The translations under genes and the position numbers were made by a program. The notes below the pieces were generated by a model that searched no databases, was not told the origin of the DNA, and saw only the letters and a program-made list of their open reading frames with translations. 47,206 bases of DNA from JBEOJY01 sp040275305 (lineage in GTDB: Bacteria > Pseudomonadota > Alphaproteobacteria > UBA9219). This document shows positions 32,589 through 41,259 of the stretch, piece by piece (within the stretch, counting starts at the first letter, position 1; each line of letters opens with the position of its first letter). The stretch is taken from positions 1 through 47,206 of the forward strand of contig JBEOJY010000004.1 in NCBI GenBank assembly GCA_040275305.1. The letters are read 5' to 3'.

Positions 32589-33791
32589 ATGTCTGCTACG
32601 CACAGCCATTATGACACATTAGACGGGTTGCGCGGGATTGCAGCGCTCGCGGTGGTGGGGTTTCATTTCACGCAATATCAATCGGTTACCTTTTTTTACA
32701 ACGCGCCGTTCGCGGTCGATTTTTTCTTTATGTTAAGCGGGTTCGTGATCGCGCATTCGTATGGATCGCAGTTGTTCGCGAGCATGGGCCTCGGGGAATA
32801 TTTTGGCAAGCGCGTGATCCGCCTTTATCCGATGTTCGCGCTTGGAACGCTTCTAGGGACTCCTGCCCTGATGGCTCTGGCCGCCAACGGACAGGCCTTT
32901 TTCGCGCCGCCTTCGCTTGGCGTTTGCTCGGCGCTTCATACGTTCTTTCTTCCCTGCTTCGCTCCGTTTGGCGTTAGCAGCCTTGGATCTTCCTTCAGCG
33001 TTTGGGGCGTCATTTTTCCTGCTAATCCCGCCGCTTGGTCCTTGTTTTTTGAAATGGTCGCCGGGTTGTCGTTCCCCCTGCTTTGCCGATTGAAGACACG
33101 GCATTTGTTCTTGTGCGTCTTTACGTTATGGGCCGGATTTTTGGGCAGCGGCTTGTGGCTTGGGTCGCAGAACGGCTTTTACAGCTTCTTTCTTGATGCC
33201 GGATGGGGAATTGGCAACTTTTTGGTCGGGTTTCCACGCGCTTTATTCGGGTTCGTGTGCGGAGTCTTGCTTTATCGGATTCATGACCGCATCCCCCGGC
33301 TCCCGCTTCGGCTCTGGATGCTTTATCTGGCGTTGGCGCTGGCTATTGCCTTCCCTTTTTCGATCAAGGGGAGTTATCACGCGCTTGCGGTCACGTTCTT
33401 CGCGCCGCTGGTCGTACTGGCCGGGGCAGCGGTACGTTGCCAAGACGGGTTCAGCACTAAGACAGCCCGGATGCTAGGGCGCATGTCTTATCCGGTTTAC
33501 TGTCTGCACTTTCCGGTTGGGCGGTTTGCCTTTCTGGTCGGCGAGCATTTCTATCTTTCTTCGTTCGCCACCATTGGGCTTGCTTTGGCATCCACGTTGG
33601 CGATTAGCTTCCTTGCCGTGGCCTTTGTGGACGAGCCGATCCGCACGTGGCTTTCGCGCCGTTTGTCAGCTGTTATCGCCGCGCGTTCGCGTCGGTCTGC
33701 GCAGGCTTCGTTGCAGAGGGTTCTTGAGGATGCCCGCGCAGAAACTCCTGCTCAGGGGGCCATAGACCGTCAAAGAAAGGGTTCTTTGTAG
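32589..33791 (+). CDS. Acyltransferase-3 family membrane protein
   Basis: The 400-residue product has about ten membrane helices and the acyltransferase-3 (OafA/NodX-type) signature: LDGLRGIAALAVVGFHF near the N terminus with the conserved His, FFFMLSGFVIAHSYG, and an Arg-rich turn GKRVIRLYPMF. Such enzymes move acetyl or other acyl groups onto exported sugars of lipopolysaccharide, peptidoglycan or glycans. The C-terminal 45 residues are a basic cytoplasmic tail. The ATG I chose has AGGGG just before it and begins directly ahead of the signature; an open extension of 21 codons is unsupported. It converges on ispA with six bases between. The substrate cannot be told from the neighbours. Confidence 0.85.
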   Translation: MSATHSHYDTLDGLRGIAALAVVGFHFTQYQSVTFFYNAPFAVDFFFMLSGFVIAHSYGSQLFASMGLGEYFGKRVIRLYPMFALGTLLGTPALMALAANGQAFFAPPSLGVCSALHTFFLPCFAPFGVSSLGSSFSVWGVIFPANPAAWSLFFEMVAGLSFPLLCRLKTRHLFLCVFTLWAGFLGSGLWLGSQNGFYSFFLDAGWGIGNFLVGFPRALFGFVCGVLLYRIHDRIPRLPLRLWMLYLALALAIAFPFSIKGSYHALAVTFFAPLVVLAGAAVRCQDGFSTKTARMLGRMSYPVYCLHFPVGRFAFLVGEHFYLSSFATIGLALASTLAISFLAVAFVDEPIRTWLSRRLSAVIAARSRRSAQASLQRVLEDARAETPAQGAIDRQRKGSL

Positions 33792-33797
33792 GGGCTC

Positions 33798-34697
33798 CTA
33801 CTTATTGCGGTCCACAACGAAACGCGCCACGTCTTCGAGATATTTTGCGCGGCCTTCGAAGACCGAGAGGTGTTGCACCGCTTGATCACAGAGCAGACGC
33901 GCTTGGCTGCGGGCCCGATCGAGGCCGAGCACCGTCACAAACGTGGCTTTACCCGCTTTGGCGTCGCGGCCCACCGATTTGCCGGTTTCGGCTTCCGTCC
34001 CTTCGGCGTCGAGCAAATCATCCACGATCTGGAACGCCAGGCCAAGGTCATGCGCGTAGGCGCGAAGCGCGTTGTGGTGCTGCACAGACGCTTTGCCCAA
34101 TATGGCTCCCGCCTCCGTCGAGCAAGCAATCAGTTCGCCCGTCTTCATGCGCTGAAGTCGCGTGATCGCGCCTATGTCGAAAGGCGCTTTCTCGGCTATC
34201 AGGTCAAGCATTTGTCCGCCGACCATGCCGTTCGCGCCAGAGGCTTTAGCCAAGGCGGTTACCAATTTGCAGCGCACTTGGGGATCTTCATGTGTGCGCG
34301 GGTCTGCGGCTATTTCGAACGCAATTGTCAACAGCGCGTCGCCCGCGAGGATTGCTGTCGCTTCGTCGTATTGCTTGTGAACGGTGGGCTGTCCGCGTCG
34401 TAGATCGGAATTGTCCATTGCGGGCAAATCGTCGTGGATCAAAGAATAGCAATGTATGCATTCAATGGCAGCCGCCGCGCGTACCGCGCAATCGTCCGCT
34501 ACGCCAAAGATTCGCGCGGAACTCATGACCAAAAACGGACGCAAGCGCTTGCCCCCGCTCATCGCGCTATATCTCATCGCGTCAAACAGGCGACTTTCAG
34601 GAAAGTCCGTTTTGGGGAGCAGCCGGTCAAGCGCATCGCTGACGGACTTCGCTGCTTGCGACATTTCTGCGGAGAGTGTCGAGCTTACAGATGGCAT
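33798..34697 (-). CDS. ispA: Polyprenyl diphosphate synthase (farnesyl diphosphate synthase type)
   Basis: The enzyme condenses isopentenyl diphosphate with allylic diphosphates to give farnesyl (or geranylgeranyl) diphosphate for quinone tails, undecaprenyl carrier and hopanoids. The 299 residues have the first Asp-rich motif DDLPAMD (89-95) and the second DDLLD (226-230), with GGKRLRP (48-54) and GQMLDL. The short-chain IspA type fits by length and by the two-residue insert in the first motif; product length cannot be fixed by eye. It follows xseB in the same direction by 95 bases, the common alphaproteobacterial xseB-ispA order, in which dxs often comes next; dxs is absent here. Confidence 0.9.
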   Translation of the reverse strand: MPSVSSTLSAEMSQAAKSVSDALDRLLPKTDFPESRLFDAMRYSAMSGGKRLRPFLVMSSARIFGVADDCAVRAAAAIECIHCYSLIHDDLPAMDNSDLRRGQPTVHKQYDEATAILAGDALLTIAFEIAADPRTHEDPQVRCKLVTALAKASGANGMVGGQMLDLIAEKAPFDIGAITRLQRMKTGELIACSTEAGAILGKASVQHHNALRAYAHDLGLAFQIVDDLLDAEGTEAETGKSVGRDAKAGKATFVTVLGLDRARSQARLLCDQAVQHLSVFEGRAKYLEDVARFVVDRNK

Positions 34698-34791
34698 GGC
34701 TACCTTGAGGACAAAAAATATCGTTTGGGGATTTGGTACGTGCTGCCCTTATTGTCTGAAAGTTGTGGTGCGCAGAGTCAAGGGCATCCGG

Positions 34792-35049
34792 TTAAGATTT
34801 TTGTTGTGTGGGCGGCACGCCGCCGTTATTTCCAACAGCAATCTGGTCAACACGCATTTGCGCTTCGCGCAATTTTGTCTCGCAGTGGCGCTTCAGCAAT
34901 GCCCCCCGTTCATATGCGGCTATCGCGTCGTCAAGTTTTGCCTTGCCGTCTTCCAGTTGTCGCACCAGTTTTTCAAGTTCGGCAAGCGCTTCCTCGAAGC
35001 CTAGCTTGGCGATATCGGGCGGCATTGTCTCGGATGTTTTTTCAGTCAT
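34792..35049 (-). CDS. xseB: Exodeoxyribonuclease VII small subunit
   Basis: XseB is the small regulatory subunit of exonuclease VII, which degrades single-stranded DNA. The 85 residues have the family core FEEALAELEKLVRQLEDGK (split at Leu) and DDAIAAYERGALLKRHCE, a two-helix hairpin. It leads the xseB-ispA pair, with the large-subunit gene xseA elsewhere, as usual. The start is the ATG before TEKTSETMPPD; a second ATG seven codons on is possible. Confidence 0.92.
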   Translation of the reverse strand: MTEKTSETMPPDIAKLGFEEALAELEKLVRQLEDGKAKLDDAIAAYERGALLKRHCETKLREAQMRVDQIAVGNNGGVPPTQQKS

Positions 35050-35129
35050 AGCTTGGTTTTCTAAAACGTATTTTGGAAGGGATCAAACGGCTCTGATTTT
35101 ATCCGCTTAGAACAGATGGGCTATCAGGG

Positions 35130-35178
35130 TTGAAAATTAATGTGGACTATTTTGGTATAAATTTGTACTCTCTCCACC
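35130..35178 (+). promoter_or_regulatory. Promoter/operator region of the suf operon
   Basis: The 5' region of the suf operon holds TTGAAA and TATAAA about 20 bases apart, with TGGACTATTTTGGTATAAA between and over them. This is AT-rich with a partial inverted character, as in operators of Rrf2-type iron-sulfur regulators. The first gene of the operon encodes such a regulator, so autoregulation is likely. The boxes are weak matches and the exact site is inferred. Confidence 0.35.
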
Positions 35179-35718
35179 ATGTTTCGACTAACCCGCCTCA
35201 CCGACTACGCCATTGCATTGCTAACCCATATGGTCAGCGATGACAAGGCGATTTGGGCCGCCTCCGATCTTTCCGCACGGTCAAGGCTTCCTCAGCCAAC
35301 TGTCTCGAAAATTCTTAAGCACCTTGCCAAAACAGGTATCATTAAGGCTGTGCGCGGGGCCGCAGGCGGATATCAGCTTTCCAGAGCGCCGAACGAAATT
35401 ACTGTCGTTCAAATCGTCGAAGGCATGGATGGGCCTATTTGCATTACCGATTGTTCTGGAGTCGGAAAGGATTCAGACTGCCTTATCCGCGAGTTCTGCG
35501 TTATGGGGGGTAGTTGGAACAAGATTAACAACGCCGTTCGTTTCGCGCTGGCATCGGTAACGCTTGCGGATATGGCTGGACAAGGGGCGCTCAAAGGCAC
35601 CCCCGGTCCTCTTAAAGCGGACACAAGCCCTATATGCTGTCAAATTGAAGAAGCAGAGAAAGATCTTTCGCTTGTCATCGACGAGAGCGACGAAATCGTC
35701 AGACGGGCTGCGATATGA
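35179..35718 (+). CDS. Rrf2-family SUF operon regulator
   Basis: The 179-residue product begins with the Rrf2 winged-helix domain (MFRLTRLTDYAIALL, then LPQPTVSKILKHLAKTGIIK) and has cysteines at 88, 92, 101 and 107 in the region where IscR-type regulators bind a 2Fe-2S cluster. It matches the SUF system regulator type found at the head of alphaproteobacterial suf operons. A tail of about 60 residues follows with a CC pair near 158-159. The stop codon overlaps the sufB start as ATGA, so regulator and operon are translated together. It probably represses suf when clusters are sufficient, by analogy with IscR. Confidence 0.88.
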   Translation: MFRLTRLTDYAIALLTHMVSDDKAIWAASDLSARSRLPQPTVSKILKHLAKTGIIKAVRGAAGGYQLSRAPNEITVVQIVEGMDGPICITDCSGVGKDSDCLIREFCVMGGSWNKINNAVRFALASVTLADMAGQGALKGTPGPLKADTSPICCQIEEAEKDLSLVIDESDEIVRRAAI

Positions 35719-37175
35719 CCGCTTACGATAAACAGGACGCGGCCCGGCTTGTCGCTGGCGACTATAAATATGGATTCGTCAGCGCGATTGAGTCCGACAC
35801 TGCGCCCAAGGGGTTGAACGAAGAAACCATCCGGTTTATTTCCGCCAAAAAGAATGAGCCCGTATGGCTGTTGGATTATCGGCTCTCCGCCTATCGGCAC
35901 TGGCTCGCGATGGAGGAGCCGGCTTGGGCGCATGTTCAGCATCCGCCGATCGACTATCAGGATAGTTGCTATTACTCAGCGCCAAAGCAGAAGATTAAGC
36001 CCAAGAGTCTTGACGAAGTCGATCCTGAGTTGTTGCGCACCTACGACAAACTGGGCATTCCCTTGCGCGAGCAAGAAGTTCTGGCCGGAGTTTCGCCGCG
36101 CATAGCCATAGATGCCGTGTTCGATAGCGTATCGGTCGCGACCACGTACAAAAAGAATCTCGAAGCTTTGGGGATCGTTTTCTGCTCGTTCTCGGAGGCT
36201 GCGCAAAACCATCCCGACCTTGTGAAAAAGTATTTCGGCTCGGTGGTTCCGGCGACCGACAATTTTTTCGCGACGCTGAACTCCGCCGTGTTTACCGACG
36301 GATCTTTCGTTTATATTCCGCCGGGCGTGCGCTGTCCGATGGAGCTTTCGACCTATTTCCGCATTAACGCCGAAAATACCGGCCAATTCGAGCGTACGCT
36401 GATTATCGCGGATCGAGGCGCTTATGTTAGCTATCTTGAAGGCTGCACCGCGCCTAAGCGCGACGAAAACCAACTGCATGCGGCGGTGGTGGAACTTATA
36501 GCGCTCGACGACGCGCAGATTAAATATTCGACGGTGCAGAACTGGTATCCCGGCGACGCGAACGGCAAGGGCGGGATTTATAATTTCGTCACCAAGCGAG
36601 GCGCTTGTCGTGGCGCGAGGTCGCGCATTTCGTGGACGCAGGTGGAAACAGGGTCAGCCATCACATGGAAGTATCCGAGCTGCGTCCTTTCGGGCGATGA
36701 ATCGGTTGGAGAGTTCTATTCCGTCGCGGTGGCCAATAACTGCCAGCAAGCAGACACCGGGACCAAGATGATCCATATCGGTAAGAATACCCGATCGACC
36801 ATCGTTTCAAAGGGCATAAGCGCCGGACGCGCTCAGAACACCTATCGCGGGTTGGTGAAAATTTTGCGCACAGCCAAAGGCGCGCGCAATCATACGCAGT
36901 GCGATAGTCTTTTGATTGGCAGCTCTTGTGGCGCCCACACGGTTCCCTACATCGAATCCCGGCAGCCTTCGGCCCGCGTGGAGCATGAGGCCACGACTTC
37001 GCGCGTCAGCGAAGATCAGCTCTTTTACTGTCAGCAGCGGGGGATGTCGCCGGAAGACGCGATGGCGTTGATCGTCGGCGGCTTTTGTCGCGAAGTGATG
37101 CAAGAACTGCCGATGGAATTCGCGGTCGAGGCGCAAAAGCTTTTGGGAATAAGTCTTGAAGGCAGCGTTGGTTAG
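35715..37175 (+). CDS. sufB: Fe-S cluster assembly protein SufB
   Basis: SufB is the scaffold of the SufBC2D complex on which iron-sulfur clusters are built. The 486 residues match the normal length of about 490. Recognisable stretches include GTKMIHIGKNTRSTIVSKGIS broken over the beta-helix core, the conserved NSFVYIPPGV-type loop as DGSFVYIPPGVRC, and the C-terminal HEATTSRVSEDQLFYCQQRG pattern with SCGAHTVPY. The start codon overlaps the regulator's stop. It is followed 22 bases later by sufC. Confidence 0.96.
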   Translation: MTAYDKQDAARLVAGDYKYGFVSAIESDTAPKGLNEETIRFISAKKNEPVWLLDYRLSAYRHWLAMEEPAWAHVQHPPIDYQDSCYYSAPKQKIKPKSLDEVDPELLRTYDKLGIPLREQEVLAGVSPRIAIDAVFDSVSVATTYKKNLEALGIVFCSFSEAAQNHPDLVKKYFGSVVPATDNFFATLNSAVFTDGSFVYIPPGVRCPMELSTYFRINAENTGQFERTLIIADRGAYVSYLEGCTAPKRDENQLHAAVVELIALDDAQIKYSTVQNWYPGDANGKGGIYNFVTKRGACRGARSRISWTQVETGSAITWKYPSCVLSGDESVGEFYSVAVANNCQQADTGTKMIHIGKNTRSTIVSKGISAGRAQNTYRGLVKILRTAKGARNHTQCDSLLIGSSCGAHTVPYIESRQPSARVEHEATTSRVSEDQLFYCQQRGMSPEDAMALIVGGFCREVMQELPMEFAVEAQKLLGISLEGSVG

Positions 37176-37197
37176 GATAATTTTTACGGGCGCATAT

Positions 37198-37944
37198 ATG
37201 CTGGAACTTCACAATCTTCATGCTTCCATCGGCGGTAAGGGTGTACTTAAGGGTATCGACTTAACCGTACGGGCCGGGGAAGCGCATGCGATCATGGGGC
37301 CTAACGGCTCAGGCAAAAGCACCTTGTCCTATGTTCTGGCGGGGCGCGATGGGTATACGGTGACGGAGGGCACTCTGTCTTTCAAGGGTCGCGATCTTAT
37401 GGGGATGTTGCCCGAAGAACGCGCAGCGGCGGGTCTTTTTCTTGCTTTTCAATATCCGATCGAGATCCCCGGCGTCACGAACATGAACTTCCTGAAAACT
37501 TCGCTCAACGCCATACGCAAGGCGCGGGGGCAAGAACCGCTCGATGCGGTCGCGATGCTCAAGACCTTGCGCGAGAAGGCGAAAGCGCTTGGCATTGGCG
37601 AGGATATGCTGCGAAGGTCCGTGAATGTGGGTTTTTCCGGCGGCGAGAAGAAACGCAACGAGGCGCTTCAAATGTCGGTGCTGGAGCCATCTCTGTGCAT
37701 CCTCGACGAAACCGACAGCGGGCTTGATATTGACGCGCTGAAGGCCGTCGCGCAGGGTGTCAACGCGATGCGCAGTCCTGATCGCGCCATGATCGTCATT
37801 ACGCATTATCAGCGGCTTTTGGATTATATCAAGCCCGATGTCGTGCATGTGCTGGCCCATGGTAAGATCCGCAGAACGGGTGGGCCGGAGCTGGCGAAGG
37901 AACTGGAAGCCAAAGGGTATGCGGACTTTGCTCAGGAGGGGTAG
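37198..37944 (+). CDS. sufC: Fe-S cluster assembly ATPase SufC
   Basis: SufC is the ABC-type ATPase of the SufBC2D scaffold. The 248 residues have Walker A GPNGSGKST (34-42), the signature FSGGEKKRNE, and Walker B LCILDETDSGLD. The SufC-type Asp-Glu-Thr sequence of Walker B is kept. I use the ATG before LELHNLHAS; the frame is open 14 codons upstream within the end of sufB. A gap of 264 bases with a palindrome separates it from the HAD gene, in contrast with the tight packing elsewhere in this operon. Confidence 0.96.
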   Translation: MLELHNLHASIGGKGVLKGIDLTVRAGEAHAIMGPNGSGKSTLSYVLAGRDGYTVTEGTLSFKGRDLMGMLPEERAAAGLFLAFQYPIEIPGVTNMNFLKTSLNAIRKARGQEPLDAVAMLKTLREKAKALGIGEDMLRRSVNVGFSGGEKKRNEALQMSVLEPSLCILDETDSGLDIDALKAVAQGVNAMRSPDRAMIVITHYQRLLDYIKPDVVHVLAHGKIRRTGGPELAKELEAKGYADFAQEG

Positions 37945-38096
37945 GGAGATGACCACGTTACTCTCCACATTGACACATGGTTTCAGAACAAGATTCGCCT
38001 TTGTAGTAGGCGTCAATCCGCATGTAGCGTCCTGTGAAGCAGGATGCGGGGATGCGGAATCCGATGACGTTCAATGGGCTAACTTTGTTGGACATA

Positions 38097-38165
38097 GGAT
38101 TCCGCATAAATTTTCTTTCGCTTTGCTGCGCAAACCGAAGAGAAAATTTTGCGGAATGACGGTCC
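38097..38165. repeat. Family C palindrome in the suf operon
   Basis: It begins AGGATTCCGCATAAATTTTC and ends AGAAAATTTTGCGGAATGAC, with TTTCGCTTTGCTGCGCAAAC in the centre. The arms pair as a long hairpin. It is close to the palindrome beside the GIY-YIG gene (same centre, arms differing by a few compensated bases). A related fragment, GATGCGGAATCCGATGACG, and a small hairpin GCGTCCTG/CAGGATGC lie just upstream at about 38026-38070. Confidence 0.65.
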
Positions 38166-38208
38166 TTTTGTCTTGGGTTGGCGTTAATAGGAAGCGTTGG
38201 GGATACCC

Positions 38209-38892
38209 ATGACGCTTGCGCCTCAAAACACGTTGATTTTCGACTGGAACAGTACGCTCTTGGACGATGCGCAGGCTTTATGCGATGCGTTTAACATTCT
38301 GTTCGCGCAATGCGGTCGCGAGCCGATTGATCTGCAGACCTACCAAGACCGCTATGACATGCCCATTGAGCGTTTCTATGGCAATCACGGTTTCGCCGCG
38401 CATGAGATTCCGTCTTTGCTCCCGAAATTCGCCGAGGTGTTTCACTCAAACTACGAGCCCTTGGCGAAGTCTTTGCCCTTGCGAGACGGCGCTCATGATG
38501 TGCTGTCTTACGCCAAGGATTCCGGGGCGCACACCATCATCTTGAGCAACCATTTGCGGCCCCCCATCCTTGAACATCTCGCCCGGTTCTCCATCGCGGA
38601 TTACTTCTCGGAAGTTATTGCGTACCCAAGCCGTGCGGAGCAGTTCCGCAAAGAAAGCAAGGGCCAAAAGCTGTTGAGATATCTCGGCGAGAATTGGCTT
38701 GATCCAGCTTGTTCCGTGATTGTCGGGGACTCTCCCGAAGAAACCGTCATTGCCCGCGAGCAAGGCATCGTCAGCGTCGCGATTACGGGTGGCTGCGTTT
38801 CGGAGGCTCGGTTGCGGGCGGCTCAACCTGATTACCTGATTCACTCCCTGACTGAATTAAAGCCCATCCTCGCGGAAAGGTGGGGGGGATGA
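38209..38892 (+). CDS. HAD-superfamily hydrolase-like protein in the suf operon
   Basis: The 227-residue product has a HAD core with a helical cap of the phosphoglycolate-phosphatase type. Motif I is FDWNSTLLDD: the nucleophile Asp12 is kept, but the usual general-acid Asp two residues on is Asn14. Motif II is ILSNH, motif III Lys in SKGQKLL, and motif IV VGDSPEE. It lies between sufC and sufD, and its stop codon overlaps the sufD start as ATGA, so it is translated with the operon. No link between this family and cluster assembly is known to me. I start at the ATG after GGGGA; a TTG four codons earlier is possible. The Asn form occurs in some HAD proteins, so activity cannot be excluded. Confidence 0.82.
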   Translation: MTLAPQNTLIFDWNSTLLDDAQALCDAFNILFAQCGREPIDLQTYQDRYDMPIERFYGNHGFAAHEIPSLLPKFAEVFHSNYEPLAKSLPLRDGAHDVLSYAKDSGAHTIILSNHLRPPILEHLARFSIADYFSEVIAYPSRAEQFRKESKGQKLLRYLGENWLDPACSVIVGDSPEETVIAREQGIVSVAITGGCVSEARLRAAQPDYLIHSLTELKPILAERWGG

Positions 38893-40019
38893 GCCTCACT
38901 TCCGTCCTTGCCAGAAGCAGAAACGACCGCGAAGCGTGGCGTTATACGGATCTTGCCGCGCTGTTGCCTGCAGCCTGCCCGCCTTCTGAAGCTTCGCAAA
39001 CGGGAGTTCAGGACGCGATTGATCGCGGAACTTTGCCCAGCGTTATCGAGGAACCTTCGCTGAGACTGCGGCTGGCGTTCGTCGACGGAATCTTCGATCC
39101 TCTCCTGTCGCATGGCGGAGAATGGCCGACGGGATTGCGCGTCGAGGCCAAAGGTTCGCATTGTTCGATCACGGCGGAGGTCGAAACATGTCTTGTCACA
39201 GCGCCGCTTGAGTTGGTCTTTTTTCACCGTAGAGGCCTTGCTTCCTATCTGGAGCGCAACACCCAACTTCATATTTCGCTTGGGGAAAGTTCGCGCCTTA
39301 CGTTGATTGAGCACCACTTTGGCGAAGACAACTGCGCGGCGGTTCATGTCGCGGAAAGTTTTATCACGCTTGATCCTCATGCCAAGCTCTCGCACGCGAT
39401 GCTTTTCCATCGCGCGCCCGCGGCGACTTGTTTGGCCCGCACAGAGGCTCACCTTGCGAAAGGGGCTTTTTACCGCCATTTCGCGCTCATCAAGGATACA
39501 AAGCTCGTACGCAACGAGCTTCTGATAGGACTTGAGGGCGAACAGGCCCAGACGACACTTGACGGCGCGATGCTCTTGCGCGCGCGCGAGCATGCGGACA
39601 CCTATATCAAAGTTTTGCACGCGGCGCCCTACGCCACCAGCAGGCAATTTTATAAATCCATTGTTCAGGATCGCGCCAAAGGCGCGTTTCAGGGTAAGAT
39701 CCTTGTCGAGCCTGCGGGGCAGCACGCCGACGCGCGTCAGACTTGCCGCGCGTTGCTGCTTTCCGATCAGGCAGAGATGAACGCGAAGCCAGAGCTTGAA
39801 ATCTACGCCGACGACGTGCAATGCAGCCATGGTTGCGCGACCGGGACTCTCGACGACGATGCCTTGTTTTACTTGCGCTCACGCGGTTTGTCGGAGTCGC
39901 AAGCCCACGCGATGCTGCTGCGCGCCTTTGTTGACGAAATCATGAACGAATCTCACGCAGGCGAGTGTTCGACTTTCGCGCAGTCGCTTGCAGAAAGGTG
40001 GTTCGACGATGCCTCCTGA
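38889..40019 (+). CDS. sufD: Fe-S cluster assembly protein SufD
   Basis: SufD pairs with SufB in the SufBC2D scaffold and is needed for iron acquisition by the complex. The 376 residues have the beta-helix core and C-terminal signature: GAFQGKILVEPAGQHADA, then ADDVQCSHGCATGTLDDD with the conserved Cys-Ser-His-Gly, and LFYLRSRGLS. Variation in the N-terminal 80 residues is normal for SufD. The start overlaps the stop of the HAD gene. Its 3' end overlaps sufS by 11 bases. Confidence 0.95.
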   Translation: MSLTSVLARSRNDREAWRYTDLAALLPAACPPSEASQTGVQDAIDRGTLPSVIEEPSLRLRLAFVDGIFDPLLSHGGEWPTGLRVEAKGSHCSITAEVETCLVTAPLELVFFHRRGLASYLERNTQLHISLGESSRLTLIEHHFGEDNCAAVHVAESFITLDPHAKLSHAMLFHRAPAATCLARTEAHLAKGAFYRHFALIKDTKLVRNELLIGLEGEQAQTTLDGAMLLRAREHADTYIKVLHAAPYATSRQFYKSIVQDRAKGAFQGKILVEPAGQHADARQTCRALLLSDQAEMNAKPELEIYADDVQCSHGCATGTLDDDALFYLRSRGLSESQAHAMLLRAFVDEIMNESHAGECSTFAQSLAERWFDDAS

Positions 40020-41259
40020 CGTTGCGCTCTCCCCTGCTCCGGCAGATGACATTGAGCATTATCGCGCGGATTTTCCGATCCTGAGCCATATCATTCACGG
40101 GCGCAGGCTTGCGTATCTCGACAACGCCGCCAGCACGCAGAAGCCGCGCTGCGCGCTTGACGCCATGACGCGATTTCAGGAGCGCGATTACTCCAACATC
40201 CATCGTGGCGTGCACGAGTTGAGCGTTCGCGCCACACAGGCCTATGAACAGGCGCGAGCTTGCGTTCGGCGCTTTCTCAATGCCGAGCGCGATGACGAGA
40301 TCGTGTTCGTGCGCGGCGGCACTGAGGCTATCAATCTGGTCGCCCATAGCTGGGGGCGCGTCAATCTTAAGGCAGGCGACGAGATCGTTTTGACGGTTCT
40401 GGAGCATCATTCGAATATCGTGCCTTGGCAGATGTTGCGTGCCGATACGGGCGTGGTTTTGCGCGTCGTCCCGGTGTCGGAGCGCGGAGAGGTTCGCATT
40501 GAAGACGTTCGCGCCGTCTTGTCGCCGCGCACAAAGCTTGTCGCCATCGCGCATGTCTCCAATGTGCTTGGCACAGTGCTTCCGATTGGCGAGATCGTTC
40601 GGGCCGCGCATGCGCACGGGGCGCTTGCTTTGATCGACGGGTGTCAAGCGGTCGCGCGGATTCCGGTCGATGTGCGGGAGATTGACGCCGATTTTTACGT
40701 ATTCTCCGGGCATAAAATCTATGGCCCGACCGGCATCGGAGTTCTTTATGGCAAGCATGATCTGCTTGCGGCCATGCCTCCCTATCAGGGCGGCGGTGGC
40801 ATGATCGAAAGCGTTACGTTCGAGGAGACAACCTACGCGCCGCCGCCGGGACGGTTCGAGGCGGGAACGCCTGCGATCACCGAAGCGGTAGGGCTGGCGG
40901 CGGCGCTCGATTACGTATCAGGAATCGGCTTGTCGCGTATTGGCGCTCACGAAGACACCCTGCTTAAGCATGCGGAAGACGCGCTGCGCCGCATCGAAGG
41001 CGTGACCATCGTGGGGCAAGCGCCGCAGAAGGCCGGCGTTCTGTCGTTCGTGATGAAGCAGGCGCATCCTCACGATATTGGCACTATTCTCGACCGCCAC
41101 GGGGTGGCGATCCGCGCGGGGCATCATTGCGCCCAGCCGCTGATGGAAAGTCTCGACCTCACCGCAACCGCGCGGGCCTCGTTCGGGCTTTATAATAACA
41201 TTGAGGATGTCGAAGCGCTGTCCGAAGCTGTGCGCGAAGTGAAGAGGTTTTTGGGATGA
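40009..41259 (+). CDS. sufS: Cysteine desulfurase SufS
   Basis: SufS is a PLP enzyme that takes sulfur from cysteine and delivers it to cluster assembly. In its 416 residues the PLP lysine is Lys236 in FSGHKIYGPTG, and the persulfide-forming Cys374 lies in RAGHHCAQPLM. LEHHSNIVPWQ carries the ring-stacking His. The cofactor loop reads IDGCQAVARIPVDV, where many relatives have IDGAQAVPHMPVDV; the Ala-to-Cys and His-to-Arg changes are small oddities. AAAGGTGG precedes the ATG, which lies inside the end of sufD. Its stop overlaps the sufU start. Confidence 0.96.
   Translation: MPPDVALSPAPADDIEHYRADFPILSHIIHGRRLAYLDNAASTQKPRCALDAMTRFQERDYSNIHRGVHELSVRATQAYEQARACVRRFLNAERDDEIVFVRGGTEAINLVAHSWGRVNLKAGDEIVLTVLEHHSNIVPWQMLRADTGVVLRVVPVSERGEVRIEDVRAVLSPRTKLVAIAHVSNVLGTVLPIGEIVRAAHAHGALALIDGCQAVARIPVDVREIDADFYVFSGHKIYGPTGIGVLYGKHDLLAAMPPYQGGGGMIESVTFEETTYAPPPGRFEAGTPAITEAVGLAAALDYVSGIGLSRIGAHEDTLLKHAEDALRRIEGVTIVGQAPQKAGVLSFVMKQAHPHDIGTILDRHGVAIRAGHHCAQPLMESLDLTATARASFGLYNNIEDVEALSEAVREVKRFLG

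Noticed and set aside
32396..32614. Possible small hydrophobic protein of about 72 residues ahead of the acyltransferase gene
   Set aside because: It begins in AT-rich promoter-like DNA with no ribosome binding site, and its end overlaps the acyltransferase start; the hydrophobic character can come from the T-rich sequence.
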